From contig CAMJHF010000001.1 in the NCBI GenBank assembly GCA_946405435.1, positions 62,001 to 126,000 on the forward strand: a DNA stretch of 64,000 nt. Direction: 5' to 3'. The notes beneath the pieces were generated by a model. The model was not told the origin of the DNA, did not search any database, and saw only the letters and a list, made by a program, of their open reading frames with translations. Made by a program: the position numbers and the translations under genes. This document shows, one piece after another, positions 43,210 through 53,300 of this stretch (the stretch's first letter is position 1; the number at the start of each line of letters is the position of its first letter). Source of the DNA: an uncultured Bacteroidales bacterium. Lineage in GTDB: Bacteria; Bacteroidota; Bacteroidia; Bacteroidales; UBA932.

Positions 43210-43836
43210 ATGCACGTAGCAATAGCAGGCAACATAGGCAGCGGAAAAACCACGCTCACCAAGATGCTCGCAGCCCATTATGGCTGGACACCCAGGTTCG
43301 AACCTGTTGACTTCAATCCCTATCTCGCAGACTATTACGAAGATATGGAACGCTGGTCGTTCAATCTGCAGATTTACTTCCTCAACAAGCGTTTCAAGGA
43401 CATCCTTGAAATATCCAAGTCGGACAAGGTCATCATCCAGGACCGCACCATCTACGAGGACGCCCGCATCTTTGCCCGCAACCTCCACGACATGGGTCTC
43501 ATGAGCACCCGCGACTTCGAGAACTACACCGACTTGTTCGACCTAATGATGTCGCTGGTCGGTCTGCCGGACTTGCTGATATACCTGCGCTCATCCATCC
43601 CCAACCTCATCGCCCAGATCCAGAAGAGGGGACGCGAGTACGAGAAAAGCATTCGCATCGACTACCTTACCGGTCTCAACGAAAAATATGAAGACTGGAT
43701 TGGAAGTTACAAGGGCAACCTGCTGATAGTGGACGCCGACAATATCAAATTCGGCAACAGGCCTGAGGATTTTGAGTTGATAACCAATATGATAGATGCC
43801 AAACTCTACGGACTCTTCCCCGAAGAGGGCAAATAG
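43210..43836 (+). CDS. Deoxynucleoside kinase, second of a tandem pair
   Basis: A 208-residue paralogue of the gene before it, with GNIGSGKTTLTKMLAAHYGW, IQDRTIYEDARIFA and IQKRGREYEKSIRID. Conserved spacing and composition argue for an old duplication with split specificity. A TATATTTG box at 43181-43188, between the two genes, may give it its own promoter. The acyl-CoA synthetase follows after 10 bases. Confidence 0.9.
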   Translation: MHVAIAGNIGSGKTTLTKMLAAHYGWTPRFEPVDFNPYLADYYEDMERWSFNLQIYFLNKRFKDILEISKSDKVIIQDRTIYEDARIFARNLHDMGLMSTRDFENYTDLFDLMMSLVGLPDLLIYLRSSIPNLIAQIQKRGREYEKSIRIDYLTGLNEKYEDWIGSYKGNLLIVDADNIKFGNRPEDFELITNMIDAKLYGLFPEEGK

Positions 43837-43846
43837 TTTTAACCTT

Positions 43847-45763
43847 ATGGAAAAAGAAATCAAGACAATTATTGACTTTGTCGATTATTACACAGGGAAG
43901 TACGGCGACGCCACATTCCTGCGTGAAAAAATTGGAGACACCTGGACCGAAACTTCTTATCGCAAGACCCGCGAGGAAGGAATCCTCTATGCAGCCGGCT
44001 TCATGGCCCTCGGCCTGCAGAAAGGAGAAAAAGTGGCGCTCATATCCGAGGGCCGCAACAAGTGGATGTACAGCGAGCTCGGCGTCCTGTACGCCGGCGG
44101 AACAGATGTCCCCCTATCATTCAAACTGGAATCGGACTACGACCTCTGCTTCCGCATCAACCACTCCGACTCCCGCTTCATCATAGCGTCGGAGAGCCAG
44201 ATAGAAAAAGTCCGTCGCGTACTCCCTAAGTGCCCCGACCTCGAAAAAGTCATCGTCCTGGACGACATTCCCCTGCAGGAGAACGAACTCTATGTCGACG
44301 ACCTGCGCAAGATGGGCGAGGAATTCCTCAAGGACCACAAAGCCGAACTGGACGAGCGCATCGCTTCCATCCAGCCTGGCGATTACGCAAATATCTCCTA
44401 CACTTCTGGCACCACCGCCGACCCCAAGGGCATCTTGCTTACCCACAACAACTACACTTCCAACATCGTGCAGTGCAATTCCGTGGTCAAAATCGACGAG
44501 GGCGACGTCATGCTCATCATCACACCTCTTGACCACTGCTTCGCACACGTTGCGGGCTTCTACTTCATGATGTGCAACGGCGGCAGCATAGCCACCGTCC
44601 CCGGCGGCAAGAACGCCATCACCATGCTCCGCAACATCCCGATTGCGATCAAGGAGGTCCGCCCCCATGTCATGCTGTCCGTACCTGCCATCTCCAGGAA
44701 CTTCCGCAAGAACATCGAGGCCGGCATCAAGAAGAAAGGCCCCAAGGTGCAGAAACTCTATGAGTTCGCGCTGGACAATGCCATCAAATACAACCGCGAG
44801 TACTACAACATGGGCAAGCCCGGCTGGAAGCTGTGGTGGCGCAAGCCCATCATGTCCATCATGGACAAGCTGATTTTCAAGAACGTACGCGAGAACTTCG
44901 GCGGCCGTCTCAAGTTCTTCATCGGCGGCGGCGCCCTGCTCGACATAGAGCTGCAGCGCTACTTCTGCGCAGTGGGCATGCCCATCTTCCAGGGCTACGG
45001 CCTCACCGAGGCCACCCCTGTCATCTGCGCCAACTCCGCAGGACACGCCCGCTTCGGCTCCTCGGGCCGTACCGTCAAGCCCATGGACATCAAGATCTGC
45101 GACGAGGAAGGCCGCGAGGTCCCCAACGGCACCACAGGCGAGATAGTCATCCGCGGCGGAAACGTCATGGCCGGCTACTGGAAGAATCCCACAGCCACCG
45201 CCGAGACCATTATCGACGGCTGGCTCCACACCGGCGACCGCGGATACCTCTGCGCCGAGGATCCCCGCTACCTGTACGTCACCGGACGGTTCAAGAGCCT
45301 CCTCATTTCCTCCGACGGCGAGAAGTATTCACCTGAGGGCTACGAGGACAGCCTGGCCGACGGCTCCCGCTACATCGACGCTTCCGTGCTGCACAACAAC
45401 CAGAGTCCCTACACCGTGGTCCTGGTCATCCCCAACAAGGCTGCACTGGCCGAGGCGGTGAGCGCGAAGGGCATCGATCCTGCATCCGACGCCGGCCTGC
45501 GCGCCCAGCTTGACATAATCAAGGCCGAAGTCGACTCCTACCGTCCCGGCGGCCGTCATGCCGGTCTTTTCCCCGAGAAGTGGCTCCCTGCAGCCATCAT
45601 CGTGGGAGACACCCCTTTCACCGAGCAGAACGGTATGCTCAACACCACATCCAAGATGGTGCGCGGCAAGGTGGAGAAGTTCTACGCCGACAGAATCGAG
45701 TATTCCTTTACTCCGGAAGGCAAGGACCTCTACAACCCTAAGAATATAGAATCACTTAAATAA
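43847..45763 (+). CDS. Long-chain acyl-CoA synthetase (AMP-forming)
   Basis: A 638-residue enzyme of the AMP-binding superfamily that activates fatty acids to acyl-CoA or a related thioester. The P-loop-like ISYTSGTTADPKG, the FQGYGLTEATPVI adenine-binding motif and DGWLHTGDRGYL are clear. A late insertion (GGRHAGLFPEKW) is typical of the Bacteroidetes branch. The start MEKEIKTIIDF at 43847 is chosen; a longer frame overlaps the previous kinase gene. Substrate range is unknown. Confidence 0.92.
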   Translation: MEKEIKTIIDFVDYYTGKYGDATFLREKIGDTWTETSYRKTREEGILYAAGFMALGLQKGEKVALISEGRNKWMYSELGVLYAGGTDVPLSFKLESDYDLCFRINHSDSRFIIASESQIEKVRRVLPKCPDLEKVIVLDDIPLQENELYVDDLRKMGEEFLKDHKAELDERIASIQPGDYANISYTSGTTADPKGILLTHNNYTSNIVQCNSVVKIDEGDVMLIITPLDHCFAHVAGFYFMMCNGGSIATVPGGKNAITMLRNIPIAIKEVRPHVMLSVPAISRNFRKNIEAGIKKKGPKVQKLYEFALDNAIKYNREYYNMGKPGWKLWWRKPIMSIMDKLIFKNVRENFGGRLKFFIGGGALLDIELQRYFCAVGMPIFQGYGLTEATPVICANSAGHARFGSSGRTVKPMDIKICDEEGREVPNGTTGEIVIRGGNVMAGYWKNPTATAETIIDGWLHTGDRGYLCAEDPRYLYVTGRFKSLLISSDGEKYSPEGYEDSLADGSRYIDASVLHNNQSPYTVVLVIPNKAALAEAVSAKGIDPASDAGLRAQLDIIKAEVDSYRPGGRHAGLFPEKWLPAAIIVGDTPFTEQNGMLNTTSKMVRGKVEKFYADRIEYSFTPEGKDLYNPKNIESLK

Positions 45764-45772
45764 CAGTACTTT

Positions 45773-47044
45773 ATGACCAAAGCCTCCAACTCCAAGAGCT
45801 ACACGCCGGCCATCATCGTGATGTTCGCGCTCTTCTTCATGATTGCGTTTGTGACCAATCTGGCCGGCTCCATGGGTGTCATAGTCACCAATCAGTTCGG
45901 CGCCTCCAAGGCACTCTCGCAGCTTGGCTCTCTTGCCAATTTCATCGCTTATGCCTGCATGGGTATCCCTGCCGGCATCATTCTCAAGCGTAAGGGCTAC
46001 AAGTTCACATCCCTTGCCGCCGTGGTGGTCGGTTTGATCGGTGTCGGAATCCAGTTCCTCTCCGGATATGTCGAGAGTTTCGCAGTATACGTGGCCGGTG
46101 CTTTCGTGGCCGGATTCTCCATGTGCATGCTCAATATCGTCGTCAATCCTATGCTCAACACGCTCGGCGGCGGCGGCAACAAGGGCAACCAGCTCATCCA
46201 GTGGGGCGGCTCCTGCAACTCTATCGGCGGCACCATCGCTCCTGTGTTCGTCGGCTGGCTGGTCGGCGGCAGCATCGCAGACGCCAGCGTGGCCAAGGCT
46301 GCACCGGTAATGATCATCGCCATGGCCATCTTTGCCATCGCATTCGTGGTCATTATGCTCACCAACATTCCCGAGCCTCACATGGAGACTGCCGAGGAGA
46401 AGGCTGCACGCCTTGCCGGCAAGTCCGTCAAAGACCCGTACGGCCCCCTGTCGTTCCGTCATTTCGTGCTGGGAGCCATCGCGATATTCTTCTATGTCGG
46501 CATCGAGGTTGGTATCCCCAACACCGCCAACGTATATTTCTCCGGCCTTGACTGGGTTGGTCCCGCGCTCACCGGCACCGTGATCGGAGGCTACTGGTTC
46601 TGCATGCTGATCGGCCGTCTGGTCGGCGCTCCCATAGCAGGTAAGGTCAGCAGCCGCAACATGCTTCTCTGGACTTCGGTCGCAGCCATCGTGCTGCTGC
46701 TCGGCGCCATTTTCGTACCCGAGTCCGCTGCAATCAAATTCGGCAGCTCCCAGGTTCCCGTGGCGCTTGTCTTCATCATGCTCTGCGGCCTTTGCACCTC
46801 CGTCATGTGGGGTTCTATTTTCAACCTCGCAGCCGAGGGCCTCGGAAAATACACCGCTCCCGCTTCCGGTATCTTCATGACGCTGGTGTGCGGCGGCGGA
46901 ATCATCCCCTTCTTGCAGAATGCCCTGGCCGACAAGATCGGCTCCATCCAGAGCTACTGGCTGCTTATCGTATGCCTCCTCTTCCTTGTGTATTATGCAG
47001 TGGCAGGAAGCAAGAACGTAAATAAAGACATCCCCGTTAAATAG
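45773..47044 (+). CDS. MFS sugar transporter (FucP/glucose-galactose type)
   Basis: A 423-residue protein with twelve probable helices. NPMLNTLGGGGNKGNQLIQW, with the Asn/Gln residues, and the NSIGGTIAPVF segment are typical of the FucP/GluP sugar:proton symporters of Bacteroidetes. The gene is nine bases after the acyl-CoA synthetase and nine before the ROK kinase, so uptake and phosphorylation of a hexose, probably glucose, are paired. Confidence 0.88.
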   Translation: MTKASNSKSYTPAIIVMFALFFMIAFVTNLAGSMGVIVTNQFGASKALSQLGSLANFIAYACMGIPAGIILKRKGYKFTSLAAVVVGLIGVGIQFLSGYVESFAVYVAGAFVAGFSMCMLNIVVNPMLNTLGGGGNKGNQLIQWGGSCNSIGGTIAPVFVGWLVGGSIADASVAKAAPVMIIAMAIFAIAFVVIMLTNIPEPHMETAEEKAARLAGKSVKDPYGPLSFRHFVLGAIAIFFYVGIEVGIPNTANVYFSGLDWVGPALTGTVIGGYWFCMLIGRLVGAPIAGKVSSRNMLLWTSVAAIVLLLGAIFVPESAAIKFGSSQVPVALVFIMLCGLCTSVMWGSIFNLAAEGLGKYTAPASGIFMTLVCGGGIIPFLQNALADKIGSIQSYWLLIVCLLFLVYYAVAGSKNVNKDIPVK

Positions 47045-47053
47045 AGCAGAGCC

Positions 47054-48016
47054 ATGGATGACAAGCCTTTTGTATTAGGAATTGACATAGGCGGGCAGAC
47101 TGCCAAGAGCGGCGTGGTGAATGCACGCGGCGAGGTTCTCGCCCAGACCATAATGGTGTCCAACAAACATCAGGACGCTGACGATTTCGTGGCTGCGCTG
47201 GCCTCGACGCTCAAGAAGCTTGTTTTCGACGCCGGCATAGAGGGCCAGGTGCGCGGAATCGGCGTAGGTGCCCCCAACGGCAATTATTACACCGGAGAAA
47301 TCAAAGACGCCCCCAACCTTTCCTGGGCGCACGAGAAGAACATTCCCTTCGCAAAGATGCTCTCCGCCCACATGGACGGACTGCCCGTCGCCCTCACCAA
47401 TGACGCAAATGCGGCCGCGGTGGGCGAGATGACCTACGGCGCCGCCAAGGGACTCAAAGACTTCATCATGATTACCCTGGGCACCGGAGTCGGCAGCGGT
47501 ATAGTCATAGACGGCAAGGTGCTTTACGGCCACGACGGATTCGCCGGCGAGCTCGGACACACTTGCGCCGTGCGCGGCGGCCGCCTGTGCGGCTGCGGCA
47601 AGCAGGGCTGCCTCGAGGCATACTGTTCCGCAATAGGCGTGGCGCGCTCGGCCGTGGACTGGCTTGAGCAGCACCCCGACGAACCTTCGCTTCTGCGCCT
47701 TCGCGAGAATATCACCTCCAAGGATGTCTACGAGGCCGCCAAGGCCGGAGACAAGGGCGCCAAGGAGATTTTCGACTTTACAGGCGCCCTTCTGGGCCGC
47801 AGCTTCGCGGACTTCATAGCCTTCTCCGCCCCCGAGGCGATAGTGCTGTTCGGCGGTCTGGCCAGGGCTCGTGAGTTCCTCTATGAGCCTATCCTGAGGT
47901 CCATGAACGAGAATGTTCTCCCTTTGTGGAAGGATAAGGTTAAGCTCCTTTTCTCCAGTTTGTCGGAATCGGATGCCGCCATACTCGGCGCTTCCGCACT
48001 TGCATGGGATTTATAA
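47054..48016 (+). CDS. ROK-family sugar kinase, probable glucokinase
   Basis: A 320-residue kinase with the ATP-binding GIDIGGQTAKSG, the catalytic-region LTNDANAAAVGE, TLGTGVGSGIVI, and the ROK zinc motif CGCGKQGCLEAYCS. There is no N-terminal HTH, so it is an enzyme rather than a repressor. Pairing with the upstream sugar transporter supports glucokinase activity; other hexoses are possible. Confidence 0.9.
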   Translation: MDDKPFVLGIDIGGQTAKSGVVNARGEVLAQTIMVSNKHQDADDFVAALASTLKKLVFDAGIEGQVRGIGVGAPNGNYYTGEIKDAPNLSWAHEKNIPFAKMLSAHMDGLPVALTNDANAAAVGEMTYGAAKGLKDFIMITLGTGVGSGIVIDGKVLYGHDGFAGELGHTCAVRGGRLCGCGKQGCLEAYCSAIGVARSAVDWLEQHPDEPSLLRLRENITSKDVYEAAKAGDKGAKEIFDFTGALLGRSFADFIAFSAPEAIVLFGGLARAREFLYEPILRSMNENVLPLWKDKVKLLFSSLSESDAAILGASALAWDL

Positions 48017-48044
48017 CATATTAATCAATACATTTATTATTAAA

Positions 48045-48854
48045 ATGAAAACTGTAAAACTTATCTTCGCGCTCGCACTGGGCGCATCCATTGCGGCTTG
48101 CACACCCAAGCCCGCTGAGCCCGCCGTTGATGGTGAGCAGGCAAAAGAGAATGTGGCAGAGGCCGCCAAGACCCTCAAAGATTTCACCCCCAGCAAGGCA
48201 GAGATCGATACGGTCAGCTATCTTCTCGGTGTTAACTTCGGCAGCTTCCTCAAGGGCTACAACTTCGGCGATGTAAACTTTGCCAAGGTTGTTGCCGGTA
48301 TGAAGGATTATGTCAACGCAAAGGGCGACTATCGCGATCCTGACTTCAACTCCCAGTTCAAGATCAGCCCCGAGCTCATCAACGATTCCTTCAACGCTTA
48401 TCTTGAGAAGCGTCACAACTACACCCTCCTCGCCAACAAGGAGAAAGGTGAGAAGTTCCTTGCCGCCAACCTCAAGAAGGAAGGTGTACAGGAGACCGAG
48501 AGCGGCCTTCAGTACAAGATCATCGAGGCCGGCAATGATGTCAAGCCTGCTGCCACTGATACTGTCTGGGTCAAGTACAAGGGCACCCACATCGACGGAA
48601 CCGTGTTCGATCAGACTCCCGAGGACGGCGATGCAGTCCGTTTCCCTCTGAATTCCGTAGTAGCCGGCTGGACCGAAGGTCTGCAGCTCATCGGTGAGGG
48701 CGGTCATATCGAGCTCTACGTTCCTGCCAACCTCGCTTACGGTGAGCAGGGCCGTCCCGGCATCGATCCCAACTCCACCCTTATCTTCGACGTCACTCTC
48801 GAGAAAGTAGGCAAGTTCGTTCCCGCTCCCGTTGTGGAAGAGAAGAAAAAGTAA
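48045..48854 (+). CDS. FKBP-type peptidyl-prolyl isomerase lipoprotein
   Basis: A 269-residue protein with a lipobox (LALGASIAACTPKP), an FKBP N-terminal dimerisation region with VSYLLGVNFG, and a C-terminal FKBP domain (VWVKYKGTHIDGTVFDQT, VAGWTEGLQLIGEGG, LAYGEQGRPGIDPNSTLIFD). It is the Mip/FkpA type, catalysing proline isomerisation during folding in the periplasm. The start at 48045 begins the signal; an upstream in-frame start lies inside the ROK gene. A strong terminator follows. Confidence 0.93.
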   Translation: MKTVKLIFALALGASIAACTPKPAEPAVDGEQAKENVAEAAKTLKDFTPSKAEIDTVSYLLGVNFGSFLKGYNFGDVNFAKVVAGMKDYVNAKGDYRDPDFNSQFKISPELINDSFNAYLEKRHNYTLLANKEKGEKFLAANLKKEGVQETESGLQYKIIEAGNDVKPAATDTVWVKYKGTHIDGTVFDQTPEDGDAVRFPLNSVVAGWTEGLQLIGEGGHIELYVPANLAYGEQGRPGIDPNSTLIFDVTLEKVGKFVPAPVVEEKKK

Positions 48855-48871
48855 AACAAACACTTGATTTT

Positions 48872-48910
48872 AAAGATGCACCGTTATTACACAGCGGTGC
48901 ATCTTTTTTT
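48872..48910 (+). terminator. Rho-independent terminator after the FKBP gene
   Basis: A 12-bp perfect stem (AAAGATGCACCG, 48872-48883, with 48895-48906) and a run of T to 48910. It closes the plus-strand run that starts at 42562. Confidence 0.92.
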
Positions 48911-49037
48911 GTATTTCTTCGGTTCCTTGCCGCCAGCCTTCTCCCAGGGCCGGTTTTTCGGGGGATTGTTTGGAGGTTATGGAGCAAATGATTAGATTTG
49001 TGGAAATTGTACAATTAATCACCAATCTTTTACGGCC

Positions 49038-50705
49038 ATGACTACCAATCGTTTCGTTTGCAACGCGCTCGCTGTCTTTGCAGCAGCGCTGGGCATTGCG
49101 GCCCTGTCGGTAACCTCCTGCAAGCCCAAAGGGGCGGAAATCGCCGTGAGCGGCATCAGCGTGAGCCAGCCTTCGATCAGCATCACCGAGGGAGAGACGG
49201 CCACGATCAGCTACACAGTAGAGCCTTCCGATGCATCTCATAAGGGGGTCTCATTCTCTTCAAGCGATCCAAGCGTAGCAACAGTAAGCGACAACGGAGT
49301 GGTTACGGCCATAAGCCCCGGAACGGCTGTCATCACCGTCACTACCAGCGACGGCGGCTTCACGGCCACAGTCTCCGTGACGGTCAAGGCCAAAGGTTCG
49401 GGTGGAGGCGGCTCCGGCGACGACACAAAAGTCAAGGTGACGGGCATCACCCTGAACGAGTCCGATGTTACCATTGCCGCCGGCAGTTTCATACAGCTTG
49501 TAGCCACGGTGACGCCCGAAAACGCAACAGACAAAACCGTGGAGTGGAAGTCCAGTAAGCCCTCGGCAGTAGTAGTGGATGACGATGGCAAGGTGTCCGG
49601 CATCATGGCGGGGTCGGCCACAATCACCGCAACCACGAAGGACGGCGGCTTCAAGGCCACTTGCGACGTGCTGGTGACGGATGTTGCAGCCGCCGGTTAT
49701 GATTTCCTCCACTTGAGTTACTACACCTTCAATACCGGGCGCGCCAGTGGTTCATTTATTCAGAAATTAGACTTCACCGGCAATGACGGCTCCGTGACCT
49801 GGTGGACCCATATAAATCCGAGATATGAGACCGGAGACGGAGATATTTCTTTCCGTCACGCCCTCAAAAAATACGATGTCTCATACATCAATCTCGCAGA
49901 ACTGGCCTTCAACGTAGTGGACAAGAATGACGCCGTAATGTCAGACGTGGACATAGCAGCCGCCGGATTGTCCGTTGAGTTCAGCACCATCGGCGCCACT
50001 GATTACAGCAGCCTGTGGAAGAGCCCCGCCGTGTTCTATTATAAAAGCAAGGAGCCGTTCATCCGCATGCAGGGTAAGCTCTTCCTCAACTCAGGCGGCA
50101 CCAAGATCCAGCTTCCTACCCGTTTTTCAAAGCCCAAAGCTTCGGTCGCCTATCCGGCAGAGGTGCTCGACTACAGTTCCTATGCTCTCGTCCCATGGCG
50201 GCCGTTCAAGGACATTACCCTTGCCAAGGATACGTACACCATCTCGCTTGACGAACATAAGAAGTATGTGGTGGCGTTGGCCGGCGTGACCGGATTGGCA
50301 CTGAAAGACAACCGTCCGAATGGTGTTTCCTACGATGTTTTCAAGGATAACGGCTGGGTCACCGGCAATGTGACGACGTATAACTGGGAGGCCGGTACGT
50401 ATACCCCCGGGGGCAACGGCTACATCAGCGGCGTGTCCTCCCGGCGGGCCTACGGCATCACGCCAAGGGCCGCCGCGTCAGTCCCCGCTGAATTAAAGAA
50501 AATAATGAGCGTGAAGTACAGCGCCGACGGTGTCAAATTTGCGGATGAACAGAATTCGGACGGGTCGCTGATGCCCTATTTCGTGGTTGATTATATCAGC
50601 TCCGTCGAGTTCTCGGGAGAGGTGAACATCCCGGTGACCATCAAGTTCGAAAGCCCTTGGCAGGATGTGAGCGCTGACTGCACCATAGTAGTGAAGGGAG
50701 TATAA
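49038..50705 (+). CDS. Lipoprotein with two Big_2 Ig-like domains
   Basis: A 555-residue lipoprotein (GIAALSVTSCKPK). Two bacterial Ig-like group 2 domains (residues ~35-115 and ~130-215) carry VSGISVSQPSISITEG and VTGITLNESDVTIAAG starts and TVTTSDGGFTA/ATTKDGGFKA ends, joined by a Gly/Ser linker. The C-terminal ~340 residues (from GYDFLHLSYYTFN) are beta-rich and not recognised. It is probably a surface or periplasmic binding protein. It converges with the GH3 gene, 19 bases apart. Confidence 0.8.
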   Translation: MTTNRFVCNALAVFAAALGIAALSVTSCKPKGAEIAVSGISVSQPSISITEGETATISYTVEPSDASHKGVSFSSSDPSVATVSDNGVVTAISPGTAVITVTTSDGGFTATVSVTVKAKGSGGGGSGDDTKVKVTGITLNESDVTIAAGSFIQLVATVTPENATDKTVEWKSSKPSAVVVDDDGKVSGIMAGSATITATTKDGGFKATCDVLVTDVAAAGYDFLHLSYYTFNTGRASGSFIQKLDFTGNDGSVTWWTHINPRYETGDGDISFRHALKKYDVSYINLAELAFNVVDKNDAVMSDVDIAAAGLSVEFSTIGATDYSSLWKSPAVFYYKSKEPFIRMQGKLFLNSGGTKIQLPTRFSKPKASVAYPAEVLDYSSYALVPWRPFKDITLAKDTYTISLDEHKKYVVALAGVTGLALKDNRPNGVSYDVFKDNGWVTGNVTTYNWEAGTYTPGGNGYISGVSSRRAYGITPRAAASVPAELKKIMSVKYSADGVKFADEQNSDGSLMPYFVVDYISSVEFSGEVNIPVTIKFESPWQDVSADCTIVVKGV

Positions 50706-50724
50706 GCCAATAACTTGATTTTGC

Positions 50725-53016
50725 CTACCTGATGCGGATGGTTTTCGCCAGCCCCTTTTCGGCGGCGTCGCGTGCTGCAACAAAGCGGTAGCGGCCCCTT
50801 TCAATCTCCCAGCCTTCGGCTGTTTCATCCCAGCTTGCCAGGGATTCGACCGGAACCGACATCCGCACGGTGCAGCTCTCTCCGGGCTGCAGGAGGGGAG
50901 TCTTGGCAAAGGCCTTGAGCTCCCGTTCAGGCTTGTCCATGCTCTTGCCCGGAGCCTTGACATAGAGTTCCACAACGTCCTTCCCGGCTCGCGAGCCGAT
51001 GTTGGTGACCTGGATATCAACCATATACTCTATTATCTTGCCGTCAGGATCAAGGACTCCGTCGCTCTGGGCGTAGCGCGACAGGACCTTCATATCGCTC
51101 CATCGGAAGGATGTGTAGCTGAGGCCGTAACCGAACGGATAGCAGACGGCGCGGGGGGCCTTTGTGCCGAAATACCGGTAACCCACATAGATGCCCTCGT
51201 CGTAGTCGGTATAGTCTATATCTTTGACAGTATAGTCTTTCTTGTTCCCCTCAAGACGGCGGTAGAATGAGTAGTTGAAGGGTTTGTCGGCATAGATGCG
51301 GGGGAAATTGCCTGCCGACGGCTCATCCTCGTAGCTGCGCGAAATCGTCATCGGGAGGCGTCCGGACGGGTTTACCTCGCCGCAGAGCACGGAGGCCACG
51401 GTGTGTCCTCCCTCTTCGCCGGGCTGCCAGCAGACGAGAATGGCATCAGCCATGTCTTTCCAGCTCTCCATCTCGACCACTCCGCCGATATTGAGTATCA
51501 CGGTTACTTTCTTGCCCCTGGCGTGGAACTCCTCGCTGACTCGGCGCAGAAGTTCAATCTCCCGGTCTTGCAACATATAGCTGTAGTGGAGGTCGCGGTC
51601 CTTGCCCTCGCCGAATACCCTGCCGAAGGTGACGAACGCGCGGTCGGCCTTGTCAGCCGCCTGGCGTATGAGCTCTTCCGGAACCACTTCTATCGGGCGC
51701 TCCCTGTCTATAACCCATGAGTTCTGCCCGTCAATCATTGCGCAGCGCCAGTGCTCGTCTTGCATGTAGGAGGTGTAGAATGTGTCGAGCCCGCTCTCCA
51801 GGGTGAATCCGCCGTCGGCGAGGCCCTTCTGCAGGTCCACTATGTAGGGGCGGTGTACGTCGCCGGAACCTGTGCCGCCGGCGATGAATGCATAGGATGT
51901 GACGCCCAGAAGCGCAGTCACTCCGTCGGGACCGGCAGGCAGGGCGCCTTTGTTCTTGAGCAGGACCACTCCCTCGTCCGCAGCGGCGCGGCATACTTTT
52001 GCATGTGCTTGCAAATCAGGGGAATCGGAGTGTTTGTAGCCCCTGAACGCCGGGCATTTGACTATGAGTCCGAGGGCCCTGGTCACGCATGCGTCCACAT
52101 CTTCCATGGCCAGGCGTCCATCTTTGACGGCTTGGATCAGGGCGTTGTAGCGGGAGTCGGACCCGGACTGGATGAGGTCGTTGCCGGCATGTATCTGGGC
52201 CGCGGTATCATAGCCTCCGCCCCAGTCGGTCACGACGGCCCCCTCGAAGCCCCAGTCGTTCCTCAGGATGTCGGTCAGCAGCCAAGGGGCTTCCGATGCA
52301 TGGGTGCCGTTGATGTAGTTGTACGATGTCATCAGGGTCCAGGGCTGGGCCTTCCGGATGGCAATCTCGAAAGCCCGCAGGTAAATCTCGCGCATGGCTC
52401 TCATGCTCACGCGGGCGTCGTTGTGCAGGCGGTTGAGTTCCTGGTTGTTGAGGGCGAAGTGCTTGACCGATGTGCCTACGCCGTTGGACTGTATGCCTTC
52501 CACGTAGGCCGCGGCAATCAGGCCGGCCAGCAGCGGGTCCTCGGAAAAGTACTCGAAGTTCCTTCCGCACAGTGGGTTGCGGTGAATGTTCATGCCGGGG
52601 GCAAGCAGCACGTCCACCCCGTATTCCAGCACTTCATTTCCCATGGCCTCGCCAACCTCGCGGACTATCTCCGGATTCCAGGTGGAAGCGAGCATGGTGC
52701 CGATGGGGAAGCCCGTGCAGTAGAAGGTCTTGTCGGTGCCGGGACGGGTGGGGTCGATGCGCAGGCCGGCGGGGCCGTCGGCAAAGACGATGGACGGAAT
52801 GCCCAGGCGCGGAACGGCGTGGGTGGCTCCGGCGCTGCCCTTTACTCCGATGTCGTTGCGGCCGATGCCGTCGAAGGCGGTGGAGCCGCATCCCACCAGG
52901 ATGGCGGCCTTCTCTTCCAGGGTAAGCAGCGAAACGATTTCTGGGATATTGTCTTCCCTCAGGACTGGTGTTGCGGCAGACAGTGCCGCGGCAAGTATAA
53001 GTGTAAGCATAGACAT
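50725..53016 (-). CDS. Glycoside hydrolase family 3 beta-glucosidase
   Basis: A 763-residue GH3 enzyme with a signal peptide (MSMLTLILAAALSAATP). The catalytic nucleophile Asp is in GAVVTDWGGG near residue 264. The N-terminal barrel has LLAPGMNIHRNPLCGRNFEY and VKHFALNNQE. The middle alpha/beta domain and a C-terminal fibronectin-III-like domain (VTNIGSRAGKDVVELYVKAP) complete the usual three-domain plan. It hydrolyses beta-linked glucosides or xylosides in the periplasm. It follows two small genes (53020, 53301) with gaps of two or three bases, so they form an operon. Confidence 0.95.
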   Translation of the reverse strand: MSMLTLILAAALSAATPVLREDNIPEIVSLLTLEEKAAILVGCGSTAFDGIGRNDIGVKGSAGATHAVPRLGIPSIVFADGPAGLRIDPTRPGTDKTFYCTGFPIGTMLASTWNPEIVREVGEAMGNEVLEYGVDVLLAPGMNIHRNPLCGRNFEYFSEDPLLAGLIAAAYVEGIQSNGVGTSVKHFALNNQELNRLHNDARVSMRAMREIYLRAFEIAIRKAQPWTLMTSYNYINGTHASEAPWLLTDILRNDWGFEGAVVTDWGGGYDTAAQIHAGNDLIQSGSDSRYNALIQAVKDGRLAMEDVDACVTRALGLIVKCPAFRGYKHSDSPDLQAHAKVCRAAADEGVVLLKNKGALPAGPDGVTALLGVTSYAFIAGGTGSGDVHRPYIVDLQKGLADGGFTLESGLDTFYTSYMQDEHWRCAMIDGQNSWVIDRERPIEVVPEELIRQAADKADRAFVTFGRVFGEGKDRDLHYSYMLQDREIELLRRVSEEFHARGKKVTVILNIGGVVEMESWKDMADAILVCWQPGEEGGHTVASVLCGEVNPSGRLPMTISRSYEDEPSAGNFPRIYADKPFNYSFYRRLEGNKKDYTVKDIDYTDYDEGIYVGYRYFGTKAPRAVCYPFGYGLSYTSFRWSDMKVLSRYAQSDGVLDPDGKIIEYMVDIQVTNIGSRAGKDVVELYVKAPGKSMDKPERELKAFAKTPLLQPGESCTVRMSVPVESLASWDETAEGWEIERGRYRFVAARDAAEKGLAKTIRIR

Positions 53017-53019
53017 ATA

Positions 53020-53298
53020 TCAAGCGGCCGTCAGCAGCCGGGCGCATTCGGGATTGGAGAGGGTGTCAGGCAACAGGCGGATTATGCAGTCCCTGCCGGT
53101 TATTTCGCTCATTACCACCAGGTCGCGCAGGGCCTCTTCTTCTATCACGCGGAAGCGCTCGGGGGAGTCGGCCTGTATCTTCGGGATGCTCATGCCTATC
53201 TTGTGCTCGATGTACTCGCCCAGGTCCTGGAAGTCGGCTCCCGGATGGGCTGCGGAGGCGCCTGAAGGGTCGCTGTGTGGGGGAATTGCAAAGACCAT
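53020..53298 (-). CDS. Small hypothetical protein in the GH3 operon
   Basis: A 92-residue protein that is probably cytoplasmic, with no signal or membrane segment. A helical stretch contains RFRVIEEEALRDLVVMSE. I do not recognise it. It fills the space between the genes at 53301 and 50725 with gaps of two and three bases, which favours a real gene over a chance reading frame. Confidence 0.55.
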   Translation of the reverse strand: MVFAIPPHSDPSGASAAHPGADFQDLGEYIEHKIGMSIPKIQADSPERFRVIEEEALRDLVVMSEITGRDCIIRLLPDTLSNPECARLLTAA

Positions 53299-53300
53299 GG

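Noticed and set aside
43796..43846. Upstream start for the acyl-CoA synthetase
   Set aside because: It would overlap the kinase gene and add residues that are absent from the family; MEKEIKTI at 43847 is the natural start.
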